Positions 7,613-16,875 of a stretch of DNA of 46,624 bases are shown piece after piece. How positions within the stretch are numbered: position 1 is the first letter of the stretch; each line of letters begins with the position of its first letter. The notes under the pieces were generated by a model. It did not search any database. It had not been told where the DNA came from and was given only the letters and a program-made list of their open reading frames with translations. Made by a program: the position numbers and the translations under genes. The stretch comes from Candidatus Portnoyibacteriota bacterium (GTDB lineage Bacteria; Patescibacteriota; Minisyncoccia; Portnoybacterales; GWB1-42-6): positions 1-46,624 of the forward strand of contig JACQXN010000005.1 of the NCBI GenBank assembly GCA_016208745.1, written 5' to 3'.

Positions 7613-8302
7613 TTAATCCAGTTCCTTTATTTTTTCAGCTACTTCCAAGTCTTCGGGATTTAATTTTAAAACCTGCTTAAAGCAACCTATGGCATCCTCT
7701 TTGTTGCCTTGATTCAGATAAAGAAAGCCGAGCTTCCGATAAGCCTTGATATTTCGCGGATCCCGCGCTATCAAATCAATACAGGCCTTTTCTTCGGGAG
7801 CCTCAAACCCATTATTTTTGCTTTCCGGCAACGCCTTATTCTTACCATTATTTTCTTCAACCTTCACTTCCTCTTTGGCCTTCTGGATGCTTTCTAAAAT
7901 TTGGGCCTGATCTAATTTTTCTAATACCTGAAGCTTCTGAATTTTTTTCAAACGATGTTGTTCCATCCAAGCGCGGGAACGGACTGTCCAAACCTGTGAT
8001 TTCTCTCTTAATCTCTCAATGAGAAAAACAAAAAAGTTGTCTATTTTTAAAATAGATAGGCGCAATTTTCTTAAAAGCTTCTCAAGCCAGCCGGAAACCG
8101 CCGGCTGGAAACTTGAGTATTTAACCCCTCTGATTTTTATCTTAAACTTTTCAAGTAACGGAGAAGAAATATTAGCTTCTTGCGGTTTTTCGGGCAACTT
8201 CAGCAAAAGCTGCATTTTTCGCAAAACAATAACCACCATCCCCACAAAACATATAGCCAGAACAACCCAAGGCGTATAAGTTAGAATCAAATTAAGATTC
8301 AT
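7613..8302 (-). CDS. Membrane-anchored TPR-repeat protein
   Basis: N-terminal TM (YTPWVVLAICFVGMVVIVL); C-term LIARDPRNIKAYRKLGFLYLNQGNKEDAIGCFKQVLKLNPEDLEVAEKI is TPR. Confidence 0.8.
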   Translation of the reverse strand: MNLNLILTYTPWVVLAICFVGMVVIVLRKMQLLLKLPEKPQEANISSPLLEKFKIKIRGVKYSSFQPAVSGWLEKLLRKLRLSILKIDNFFVFLIERLREKSQVWTVRSRAWMEQHRLKKIQKLQVLEKLDQAQILESIQKAKEEVKVEENNGKNKALPESKNNGFEAPEEKACIDLIARDPRNIKAYRKLGFLYLNQGNKEDAIGCFKQVLKLNPEDLEVAEKIKELD

Positions 8303-8883
8303 AATTCAAACCTTATAAATCTGCCAACTTTTATTTTCTCCCCGATTTTGCCGACATACTCGCTGACTAAATCTTTTATTTTTTGGTCAGGATTTTTCAC
8401 AAATGCCTGCTCCAAAAGACAAATCTCGTCGCCTATTTTTCTTATCTTGCCTTCAATAATCTGGCTAATCACTGCTTCTGGTTTGCCAGAATTTTGAAAT
8501 TCTTCGCCAAAACCCTGTTTTTGTTTATCTAAATATTCCTGCGGAATGTCTTCTGGTGAAAGATACAAAGGATTCATCGCCGCAATATGCATAGCCAAAT
8601 CATGAGCCAGTTCTTTGAAGGTCTCATTTTTGGCCACAAAATCTGTCTCGCAGTTTAGCTCAACTAAAACTCCGATTTTTTTGTTGGGATGAATATAGGC
8701 TTCAACAACTCCGGCTTTAGTTTCTTTTTCAGCGCGTTTTTCCGCGATTTGCTTTCCCCGCCTCTGCAGAAGTTCCAACGCCTTATTAAAATCCCCGCCT
8801 GCTTCCTCAAGCGCCTTTTTGCACTCCATCATTGAAGACTGGGTCTTATCTCTTAATTGTTTGACTTGGTCAGAAGTAATCAT
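8299..8883 (-). CDS. tsf: Translation elongation factor Ts
   Basis: VKQLRDKTQSSMMECKKALEEAGGDFNKALELLQRRG...VELNCETDFVAKNETFKELAHDLAMHIAA. Confidence 0.97.
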   Translation of the reverse strand: MITSDQVKQLRDKTQSSMMECKKALEEAGGDFNKALELLQRRGKQIAEKRAEKETKAGVVEAYIHPNKKIGVLVELNCETDFVAKNETFKELAHDLAMHIAAMNPLYLSPEDIPQEYLDKQKQGFGEEFQNSGKPEAVISQIIEGKIRKIGDEICLLEQAFVKNPDQKIKDLVSEYVGKIGEKIKVGRFIRFEL

Positions 8884-9054
8884 GAGATCTCTACAGATTA
8901 CAGATAAATTACTGATATACGGATTAAATTCAAAATCCCTCCTAGCCTCCCTTTTTAAAAAGGAGAGGCTATTTTCGCTCCCTCCTTTGGAAAAGGAGGG
9001 CTGGGGTGGATTTTTATTTTTATACGAGTATCCGTATTTATCAATATTCCGTAG

Positions 9055-9780
9055 CTAAATTTCTTTCGCTTGCTTTATCGCCCCGACTATCGCATCTAAA
9101 ATAATCCGCACAGAAGACGAGGCATCGTCGTTGGCTGGAATAGGATAATCCACTAAAGTCGGGTCGGTGTTTGTGTCGCAAATTCCCACAACCGAAATGC
9201 CAACTCTCCTTGCTTCTCTGACAACTAAATTATCTTCTTTGATATCGGCGACAAAAATCGCTTCGGGCAATCTAGTCAAGTTCTTTATTCCTTCAAGATT
9301 AGTTTTTAAGCTTTCCAACTCCTTTTGAAATGCCAGCCGTTCTTTCTTGGTGTATTTTTGCAATTCATCTTGGGCAATCTGCGTTTCCAGGTTTCTGAAA
9401 TATTCAATGCGCTTGCCAATGGTTTTAAAATTCGTCAATGTGCCGCCAAGCCATCGGCCAATTACATAAGGCATGCCACAGTTTTGCGCTCCTTCTTGAA
9501 TAATTTTTTTGACGGTTGGCTTTGTACCGACAAAAAGAATTGTGCCGCCTTTGCTAGCTATTTCACTAATAAAATTCACTGCTTCCTCCAGCTTAGCCAA
9601 AGATTTATCCGCGTCAATAATATGCACCGCGTGCCTGACGCCAAAAATATACGGCTTCATTTTAGGATTCCAGCGGGAAGTTCTGTGGCCAAAATGCGCG
9701 CCAGCTCCAACCAGCTCCTCAACCGAGGGCAGTTTAAAATCTATTTTTTGTGGTTCTTGTTTTTCTTCAGTCATAATCAT
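9055..9780 (-). CDS. rpsB: 30S ribosomal protein uS2
   Basis: LVGAGAHFGHRTSRWNPKMKPYIFGVRHAVHIIDADKSL...GGTLTNFKTI...ANDDASSSVRII. Confidence 0.97.
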   Translation of the reverse strand: MIMTEEKQEPQKIDFKLPSVEELVGAGAHFGHRTSRWNPKMKPYIFGVRHAVHIIDADKSLAKLEEAVNFISEIASKGGTILFVGTKPTVKKIIQEGAQNCGMPYVIGRWLGGTLTNFKTIGKRIEYFRNLETQIAQDELQKYTKKERLAFQKELESLKTNLEGIKNLTRLPEAIFVADIKEDNLVVREARRVGISVVGICDTNTDPTLVDYPIPANDDASSSVRIILDAIVGAIKQAKEI

Positions 9781-9829
9781 ATCTCTTTCTTGCTTAGGTA
9801 ATAAAAATAAACCAATAAATTTTTTATTA

Positions 9830-10198
9830 TTAGCATTTATCCTCCTTATCTAATACAAAATCAGTATATAATAAGGCGGGAAATAAATCAACTCCAAAGA
9901 CGACTAAAAAATAAATTTTATGCATCCCCTCCTTAGATGAGGAGGGGAAATAAAGGGGTGGTGCTGAAATAATATCAGCACCACCCCTCAATCCTCCCCT
10001 CATCTGAGGGGAGGAGGAAATAATACAATAATCTTTATATTTAAAAACCGACTCCTCCGAGTCGGTTTTGTGTTTTTGTTTCCTGCTGTAGCCCTTTCTA
10101 CCTCTCTTGGTAGTCTGAGCGCCTCCTTTGCTCCGGAGCGCTTGCACCATTTCCCCGGGCAGACGCAATCCTAATTTCTTCTTACGCCTTTTCCTCAT
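9830..10198 (-). CDS. Small basic protein; only the N-terminal ~48 aa look genuine, the remainder reads through a hairpin and a palindromic repeat
   Basis: Strong SD AGGAGGTGCGCT-ATG; MRKRRKKKLGLRLPGEMVQALRSKGGAQTTKRGRKGYSRKQKHK then hairpin ACCGACTCGGAGGAGTCGGTTTTT. Confidence 0.45.
   Translation of the reverse strand: MRKRRKKKLGLRLPGEMVQALRSKGGAQTTKRGRKGYSRKQKHKTDSEESVFKYKDYCIISSSPQMRGGLRGGADIISAPPLYFPSSSKEGMHKIYFLVVFGVDLFPALLYTDFVLDKEDKC
9921..10021. repeat. Compound palindrome, intergenic-type copy of the rnhB/miaB family
   Basis: catcccctccttagatgaggaggggaaataaaggggtggtgctgaaataatatcagcaccacccctcaatcctcccctcatctgaggggaggagg. Confidence 0.92.
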
Positions 10199-10964
10199 AG
10201 CGCACCTCCTAAATAAATTACCCCTCCCTTTTTAAAGGGAGGCTGGGAGGGATTTTAAAAATCCCCCTTAATCCCCCCTTTTTCAAAGGGGGAGATAAAT
10301 TTATGCTAATCGCCACAGGGCTGGGGCAGATGCGGGGTAACTTTCTCTGCCTCCACAGCCCTCTGACGATTAATTATTTTAAAAGTTTTCCTTCTCTGAA
10401 TCCGCTATTTTTCATACCGGACTCGGAAATGGAGGGAACCGCGGAAAAATTTTTTTGCGGTTCCCGTTTATAAATTACTCTCGGTGGCTTCCTCCCTCTG
10501 GCTTGCCAGATGCCTAATCCTGCCCTAATTTTGATTATTGGACTGAAAGATTTTGGCAACAGCAGGTCAGTCGCGGTTTTTTATAGTTCCGCGGCTGCCA
10601 TACGCCTGGGCCGTCCGTTGTCTTGGGCCATAATTGCGGACTGGATTTGTCCATCGCCCGTAATAACGCCCACCGAGAAATTAATTTTGAAAAAAGAACA
10701 TTCCTTTCTCTGAAACTTCATAAACATTTATTATAAAGTCTCGGAGAAAGGGAGGGCTCGTAAATATTCGCGTGAGCCCTCCAAGATGTCCAATTATCGG
10801 ATTGGACTTCCGGCAGGATTCAGTTCCAGGCTCCTGCAAGCCTGCGCGTTTTTTTCACAGGAGTCGCTTCCCTCCTCCGAGTTCCATTCCTCTGACTTGC
10901 TCCTTTCTTAGAAAATTTCGGGTGGCATTTTGATATTTGATAGCTGCCCGTAACCAATACTTAT

Positions 10965-11579
10965 TTAGAGCAACATGCTCAGGGCCTTCTCGGTCTCCTG
11001 AATTTCCTTTTCTATCCACCCCCGACTGTATTTGTTATTTACTCTCGAAAGCTCTTCCTTCTTCGCGTTAATTTTCCAACGCAGAAAAGCTTCCTCGGAC
11101 TCGAAGCGTCCTGCTTCGATGCGCGCCTTGGGGTACCCAGCGTCCCAGTCCATCCAACGTAGGTTCTCAGGCGTGAGGGCGAAGTCGGCCGGATCGTCGT
11201 TGAACTTGGCGTTACAAGCGAAGTTATAGACGAGCCGATCGGAGCAGTTGGAATCGTCAAGCTCATTGGCGCCTTTGAAGGACACCTCGTTGAACTTCTT
11301 GATCCAGCCGTCCATCCGACGTTCCCATAGAATCTGGGTGAAGTGCGAGAGGCTGTGCACCCAACCGCCATGCTTATTGCGTCGATTCTCCCGCGCAGCA
11401 AGGAAAGTCTCGAGCGCTGCCTCCAACAATTCCGGCGTGGATTTATCCTCACTCAGAACCGTGAGAACAAAATTCTCGCCCTCTATGTAGTCCTTGACGC
11501 TCCGAACCATTTCAATGGCTCGGTCGGTCTGTCCGTCATGGATCAAGCCTTTTAGTTGATCATTGCGTTCACTCATCAT
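10965..11579 (-). CDS. Hypothetical protein, 204 aa
   Basis: ORF adjacent to (stop/start contact with) receiver-domain gene; visibly higher GC than surroundings. Confidence 0.7.
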   Translation of the reverse strand: MMSERNDQLKGLIHDGQTDRAIEMVRSVKDYIEGENFVLTVLSEDKSTPELLEAALETFLAARENRRNKHGGWVHSLSHFTQILWERRMDGWIKKFNEVSFKGANELDDSNCSDRLVYNFACNAKFNDDPADFALTPENLRWMDWDAGYPKARIEAGRFESEEAFLRWKINAKKEELSRVNNKYSRGWIEKEIQETEKALSMLL

Positions 11580-11948
11580 CTATCTCCTTTCAACGAGATT
11601 GTCCACGACCGTTTTCAAATCGTAGGGGTTTCTGTTTGCTGTTCCGTCAACTTCCACGCCAGCTCGGTTGAACTGTTCTACACCGCCACCGCTGTTAGCG
11701 ACGATATATCCGCTGTATCCTCCTTTAGAGAGAGAACGGACAACATCTGCTCCGGTGATATCGGACTTTCCCAATCCATAACCGACCAACACCACATCCG
11801 GCTCGAGAGCATTCACCATCTGGCAAGTCCGTTCGATAGAATCGAACGGCTCCAGAGTCAACAGCTCATGATTGCTTGCGCAACTAGAGAGCTCCCATTG
11901 ACGCACAACCTCATTGAGTCGATCGTCTACAAAGAAGACTTTGGCCAT
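11580..11948 (-). CDS. Response-regulator receiver-like protein
   Basis: KVFFVDDRLNEVV...LEPDVVLVGYGLGKSDITGADVVRSLSKGGYSGYIVANSGG, CheY-like architecture; SD GAAAGGAGCAGGACT-ATG. Confidence 0.7.
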   Translation of the reverse strand: MAKVFFVDDRLNEVVRQWELSSCASNHELLTLEPFDSIERTCQMVNALEPDVVLVGYGLGKSDITGADVVRSLSKGGYSGYIVANSGGGVEQFNRAGVEVDGTANRNPYDLKTVVDNLVERR

Positions 11949-11978
11949 AGTCCTGCTCCTTTCTTATTTTTTATCTCA

Positions 11979-12026
11979 ACTGAGACAAAATAGAAACTAG
12001 TTTTTCAATTCCCATTTTGTCTCAGT
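11979..12026. promoter_or_regulatory. Perfect 13-bp inverted repeat (ACTGAGACAAAAT..22 nt..ATTTTGTCTCAGT) upstream of the receiver-domain gene
   Basis: Exact reverse-complement arms read from sequence; function unassigned. Confidence 0.5.
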
Positions 12027-12745
12027 CAAGAATTGTATAAAAGAACATTTCTCTCCAGCAATCGAAGAGAAGGATGGAGGCGAAGAAAAATATTTCCCTC
12101 CCCCATCCTTCTATCAAATTGCGGCATCCGAATGGCGTAAAATTCTATGCGAATTACGCCCATGCGAATAGATAACATTGAATGACGAAAATTCACCCGA
12201 ACGCGCTCACCCGAATATTTCATAACTCACCCTACCCCTCTCTTATCTTAAGAGAGGGAAAAATACCCGGAAAACAAATAAGGCGGCTAAGAAATATCAT
12301 CTATAATATCTATATAGAGGAGACTTCCCAACCGCCTTTTCTGCCTTGGCTATATGCTATAAGCCATATGCCATAAGCTACACTTTAGTCTCTCCTCTAA
12401 AGTTATATTTTAAGCTAAAAAGTACCTTTATTTATCGTGCGCTCTCATTATAGCATATTTCAGAAACATTGTCAAGTCTTTGGCTATTTTTTTATTTTTC
12501 CATTCTTTTCCGCCTTGCCGATATCTTTTTTCCCTTGTTTCCTTATCGCCCAGTTTTGGCCTCTAATAATGACCGATTTGCAGTATGCGCTAGTATAGCA
12601 TATATTAGATTCATTGTCAAGGATTTCTCTCTCCCCTCCTTTAGGAGGGGCTGGGGGAGATTTTTTAAAAATCCTCCCTAACCCTCCTTAAAAGGAGGGA
12701 AAATTTATCTCTCCTCTTGCAAAAAAGCTCTTTTATTGATAAGAT

Positions 12746-12836
12746 AGCTACGGAATACGGATTTTGTACTGACATACGGATAAGAACAAAATTCGTAATC
12801 TGTATATCCGTAATAATCTGTAATCCGTAGAGAAAT
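12746..12836. repeat. Cargo-less ATACGGAT palindrome upstream of rpmE
   Basis: agctacggaatacggattttgtactgacatacggataagaacaaaattcgtaatctgtatatccgtaataatctgtaatccgtag. Confidence 0.85.
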
Positions 12837-12837
12837 C

Positions 12838-13071
12838 ATGAAAAAAGATATTCATCCAACCTATCATCCCGCCGCCACCGCCAAATGCGCTTGCGGCAAC
12901 ACTTTCAAAGTCGGCTCAACTAAACCGGAACTTAATGTTGAAATTTGTTCGGCTTGCCATCCTTTCTATACCGGCAAAGAAAAACTAATTGATACTGCCG
13001 GAAGAGTTGAGAGATTCAAGAAGATGGTGGAAAAAGGGAAGGGAATGAAAAAGGGCAAGAAATCTAAATAA
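12838..13071 (+). CDS. rpmE: 50S ribosomal protein bL31
   Basis: [62 protein letters not shown]. Confidence 0.97.
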   Translation: MKKDIHPTYHPAATAKCACGNTFKVGSTKPELNVEICSACHPFYTGKEKLIDTAGRVERFKKMVEKGKGMKKGKKSK

Positions 13072-13241
13072 ATTTCCAATTTCTAATTCCTAATTTCTAA
13101 TAAAAATCCCGATATCCAAACCCAAAATTTAGTCATTGGACATTAACTCATTGGGGCTTGATTAGGTTAATTAGAATAATTAGGTCAATTAGAAATTTAT
13201 TTGCCCGATAAGACAGGCTTTGTCTGGCAAAGTAAAACGCG

Positions 13242-13973
13242 ATGAACACTCCAAGGGGTATTATACTAGAAATCCGTGCTGGTACTGGCGGCGATGAAGC
13301 CGCTCTTTTTGCTATGGATTTGTATAAGATGTATTCCAAGTTTGCCCAGTATCAAGGCTGGAAACAAAGCGTTATTGACTCAAGCCAAACAACTATTGGC
13401 GGGTTAAAAGAAATCGTTCTTGAAATTGACGGCCCTGAAGTTTATAATTCATTAAAGAACGAGGGCGGCGTGCATCGGGTGCAAAGAATTCCCAGAACCG
13501 AGAAAAACGGCCGGGTTCATACTTCAACTTCAAGCGTCGCTGTTTTGCCAAAAATAGAGGCTTCGGAAATTAAAATAAATCCAGCGGATTTGGAAATTGG
13601 CACAACTCGTTCCTCTGGTCCGGGCGGCCAAAACGTTAACAAGGTTGAAACAGCTGTCAGGGTTGTTCACAAACCAACGGGCATTATGATTCTTTCGCAA
13701 ACCCAGCGCTCGCAATCGCAAAACAAAGAAAAAGCAATGGAAATTTTGCGCGCCAAACTTTATGAAAGACAACAAGAACAGCAAAGCTCGCAAATTGGCC
13801 AACAGCGCAGAGAACAAATAAAAAATGCCGAGCGTTCCGATAAAATAAGAACCTATAATTTCCCGCAAAATAGAATTACAGATCATCGCATCGGAAAATC
13901 GTGGCATAATCTGGAAGAAATTTTGGATGGAAAATTGGATGTTATAATAAAGGCGTTTAGGAAACAATCATAA
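13242..13973 (+). CDS. prfA: Peptide chain release factor 1, lacking N-terminal domain 1
   Basis: [29 protein letters not shown]...[26 protein letters not shown]...[17 protein letters not shown]; in-frame TAA at 13233 just upstream. Confidence 0.93.
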   Translation: MNTPRGIILEIRAGTGGDEAALFAMDLYKMYSKFAQYQGWKQSVIDSSQTTIGGLKEIVLEIDGPEVYNSLKNEGGVHRVQRIPRTEKNGRVHTSTSSVAVLPKIEASEIKINPADLEIGTTRSSGPGGQNVNKVETAVRVVHKPTGIMILSQTQRSQSQNKEKAMEILRAKLYERQQEQQSSQIGQQRREQIKNAERSDKIRTYNFPQNRITDHRIGKSWHNLEEILDGKLDVIIKAFRKQS

Positions 13974-14311
13974 TTATCCTGAATTACGAAACGCACAGGA
14001 CGGATTTAAAAATCTCCCCTAGCCCCTCCTAAAGGAGGGGAACAACTCCCTCCCTTTAGGGAGGGTTGGGGTGGATTTTAAAAATCATCCTCTTTAAAAG
14101 AGAGGCCAACTATTTCGCAATTCATAGGACTTCAGTTCTTAAACAATTTTTAGGAGGAAACTGGGTCGCTTTCGTCCTGCTTTGCGGGGCTACGGCGAAC
14201 CAAGGAGGATAAATAATTAACAACCATAAGACCTTCTGCTATCAACTTTAAAGCAGGGCTTTATGGTTGATGGCAAAGAAGTTTTCATGGTTTGCAAAGG
14301 AGGTGTGAATT

Positions 14312-14959
14312 ATGGAACAGATAAAATCAGGATCCAACCAACCCCTAATAATGCCGGGGCCGAAATTCAATGAGCCAGAAGAATCTTGGATGAAAAGAAA
14401 TGGCCAAAGAATTATTCTGGGCATCATTGCTGTTTTGATTATCGCTGGCGGAATTTATCTTTATAACAATTATAAAGATACAAATTCCCCGATAACCCAG
14501 GAAACGCAAGAAGAAAATACAGAAGAGATAACTCCAGACCAGGTAAAAGTCGGCGAATCTAATCAGACTGCACAAGGCAACCAGACAGACCAAACAGGCG
14601 CATCAACAAACCAAACTCTGACATCATTAGAAAAAGCGGTGTTATTAAAAATAGAAGGCGGAAAAGTAGCAGTTAAGGCAGAAAAAGGAGCCGGCGTCAC
14701 TCACCTATCAAGAAAAGCGCTCAAAGAATACGCGCAGGCGCATCAGGATATAAAACAGAATTTGACTCCGGAAAAGAAAGTTTATGTTGAAGATTATCTC
14801 ACTAAAAAATCAGGCCCGATGAGAGTGGCTGTTGGCCAAGAATTATCTTTTGACGAAAACCTTATCAAAGAAGCGATTGATAAATCCAACCAATTAAGCG
14901 AGTCCCAGCTCAAAAATCTTCACAAATATGTTTTGCTAGCCCCCTCTTTGTCAGCGTGA
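14312..14959 (+). CDS. Single-TM hypothetical protein, 215 aa
   Basis: SD AAAGGAGGTGTGAATT-ATG; TM IILGIIAVLIIAGGIYLY. Confidence 0.75.
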   Translation: MEQIKSGSNQPLIMPGPKFNEPEESWMKRNGQRIILGIIAVLIIAGGIYLYNNYKDTNSPITQETQEENTEEITPDQVKVGESNQTAQGNQTDQTGASTNQTLTSLEKAVLLKIEGGKVAVKAEKGAGVTHLSRKALKEYAQAHQDIKQNLTPEKKVYVEDYLTKKSGPMRVAVGQELSFDENLIKEAIDKSNQLSESQLKNLHKYVLLAPSLSA

Positions 14960-14975
14960 AATTAGTTTCTAACAT

Positions 14976-15006
14976 AAAACCCCCGCGATAAGCTTAGGGG
15001 GTTTTA
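14976..15006 (+). terminator. Rho-independent terminator
   Basis: aaaaccccc gcgataagctta gggggtttta. Confidence 0.75.
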
Positions 15007-15025
15007 TGTTGTTTGCACCGGGTTA

Positions 15026-15065
15026 GATGTCCGACGTCAATATTTAAATATTGACGTCGGACATC
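15026..15065. repeat. Perfect 40-bp palindrome with no loop
   Basis: GATGTCCGACGTCAATATTT|AAATATTGACGTCGGACATC. Confidence 0.95.
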
Positions 15066-15097
15066 GATAATTTTTTAAATAATTTCTATTTTCGCCA

Positions 15098-15290
15098 TCC
15101 AAAAATTTTGCCATAAATTCGGCCGAGGCGAGCGTTAAAAATTTGCGTGCTGTGGTCGTCAGCGCGAAGCGCTGGGCATAGCAAATTTAGCGAGCCGAGG
15201 ACCAGAATTTATCAAAATTTTATGGCTGGCGAGAGTTTTTTGCCTACTTTTTGTCGGCACAAAAAGTAGGTCTTTACCACCTTTAGATAA
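15098..15290 (+). repeat. Structured ~190-bp element family F, copy 1
   Basis: gccatccaaaaattttgccataaattcgg...ccagaatttatcaaaattttatggc plus terminal cctactttttgtcggcacaaaaagtagg hairpin. Confidence 0.8.
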
Positions 15291-15300
15291 AGGTGATTTT

Positions 15301-16575
15301 CTATTTCAACATTATATCCAACTGCTCTTGAATTACCCTAGCCAGTTCCATAACCGAATCCCCGTAAAATCTGTAAACTGATTTATTCCAATTGGAGCCG
15401 GCAAAATAGATCATTGCCGCTTTCCATTCGGCATCCTGCGTCTGCTGATTGGCGCCGTTGCTTGAAAGCTTAACCGCCGCGGCTGTAAAGGCATCATCTA
15501 TGTTCCAAGGCGAAGGCGGATTGTGGCCGGTTAACTGCGCTACTCTGTCTTTATAACCAAGCCAGGTGGTTGGCAAAAATTGAGCTGGGCCCATTGCTCC
15601 GCCCCAACCATATGAAGGCTTCCGCGAAACCGGCATTTGGTCAGGGTCAAGATTTAGTTCATCGCAAATCTGAACAAATGCTTTTTGATCAGCTGGCCGC
15701 ATATCTTTTTTCCAAGTGCCTGTGCCGACATTTGTTCCCCAGCTTGATTCTTGTTTTAAAACCGCCAGCAAAAACGCGGGGCGAACGCCGGTTCTATCGG
15801 CGGCAAATTTGGCGTGCTTATAAGCCTCTTCCAAAGTCATTGATAAGCCAACGCCTTCCAAAAGATACATCTGCTTTTTAATTTCTGTTGCGCTTGATTT
15901 TGCTTTTTGCAAAAGCTTCTGATAAGCGCTTTCTTCGCCTTTTGTCTGAGTCAGCAATTTATTCTTTTCGGTCTGCTGCAATCTTAAGGCCTGGCGTTGA
16001 ATCTCCTGTAGGGATTTTAATTGCAACTCTTCTTCTTGCCTCTGAGAAAGATCATTTTTTTCTTCCTGCAAATCTTCTTTAATGGTTTTTATTTCCGTTA
16101 TGGTGGCGTATGTTCTTTCCTGAATTGTTTCCAGGGCATTCATTTCGCTAAAAACATCCGATAGTCTTTTCTGGCTGAAAATTAATTCTATCATATTCTC
16201 CTGATCAAATTCATGAATACCTCTTAGGTATTGAACCAGCAATTCCCTTTCTCTTTCAAGCTTTGTCTCTTGCTTGCCAATCTCGCTGGATTTATCAATG
16301 ATGGCTAATTGCGTCTGCCTTAAAACAAGCTCTGTCTGTTTTATCTCAAGCTCCACCTGCTTTTTTTTATTGTCTAAATTTTTAATTTCCTGATTTAGAG
16401 TTTTAGACTGGCTTTGCGCCCGGCTGATTTCTGAACGATATTGATCTATTTCCGCCTGAATCTCATCCAGCTCTTTCTGAAGACTATCTCTTAAATCATC
16501 TACCGAAGCGCGGCTATTGAGAACAGGGGCGAATAAAAAGAGCAGTAAAAAAACAAAAATAAATCCCCACACCAT
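15301..16575 (-). CDS. Lytic transglycosylase-like protein with N-terminal TM and coiled coil
   Basis: VWGFIFVFLLLFLFAPV; long coiled coil; VRPAFLLAVLKQESSWGTNVGTG...GWGGAMGPAQFLPTTW; ORF extends to 16770 but the extra N-term looks repeat-derived. Confidence 0.82.
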   Translation of the reverse strand: MVWGFIFVFLLLFLFAPVLNSRASVDDLRDSLQKELDEIQAEIDQYRSEISRAQSQSKTLNQEIKNLDNKKKQVELEIKQTELVLRQTQLAIIDKSSEIGKQETKLERERELLVQYLRGIHEFDQENMIELIFSQKRLSDVFSEMNALETIQERTYATITEIKTIKEDLQEEKNDLSQRQEEELQLKSLQEIQRQALRLQQTEKNKLLTQTKGEESAYQKLLQKAKSSATEIKKQMYLLEGVGLSMTLEEAYKHAKFAADRTGVRPAFLLAVLKQESSWGTNVGTGTWKKDMRPADQKAFVQICDELNLDPDQMPVSRKPSYGWGGAMGPAQFLPTTWLGYKDRVAQLTGHNPPSPWNIDDAFTAAAVKLSSNGANQQTQDAEWKAAMIYFAGSNWNKSVYRFYGDSVMELARVIQEQLDIMLK

Positions 16576-16875
16576 AAACCCGCATCTATAATTTTCTAAC
16601 CTACCCACTGAGTCACTAGAACATTTATGCGCTTTGTTGCCCTGATGGGCTTTTGGTGTGGGGATAAAAAAGCGCCAAGCCATAAATATTGCGGACCTGT
16701 ATCCGTTAGTATTTCTTGCCGATGGCTGGCGCGATTTCTTAATATTGACTAAATTTAGAAAAAATTTCAATTGACCTAATTCCTAATTTCTAATCAAATC
16801 CCAATCTCTAAATACCAAATAATAAAATTTTTGGAAATTGATGGTTGGGTATTATTTAGGTTAATTAGAAATTCT

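Noticed and set aside
9325-9853. Plus-strand ORFs of 158 and 114 aa opposite rpsB
   Set aside because: Antisense to clear rpsB; no family resemblance.
10820-10935. TGA readthrough suggesting genetic code 25
   Set aside because: A reading frame continues after a TGA, but core genes in the window use the standard code and the putative peptide has no recognisable homology.
10740-10950. RNase P RNA, tmRNA, SRP RNA or 6S RNA in the hairpin-rich region
   Set aside because: None of the universally conserved motifs (for example GAGGAAAGTCC, ACAGAA.CCGGCTT, GGTTCGA tRNA-like end, CAGG.C.GGAA.G.AGCA) could be found.
11039-11452. 137-aa minus-strand ORF MRINPRRNCWRQ...
   Set aside because: Fully overlaps the 204-aa ORF in another frame within a higher-GC stretch; composition (R/S/T/P-rich) looks like a shadow ORF.
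13530-13967. 145-aa minus-strand ORF opposite prfA
   Set aside because: Antisense shadow ORF of a conserved gene.
8933-14106. Regularly recurring repeats considered as CRISPR
   Set aside because: Repeats are palindromic, dispersed, variable in sequence and not in arrays with uniform unique spacers; no cas genes.
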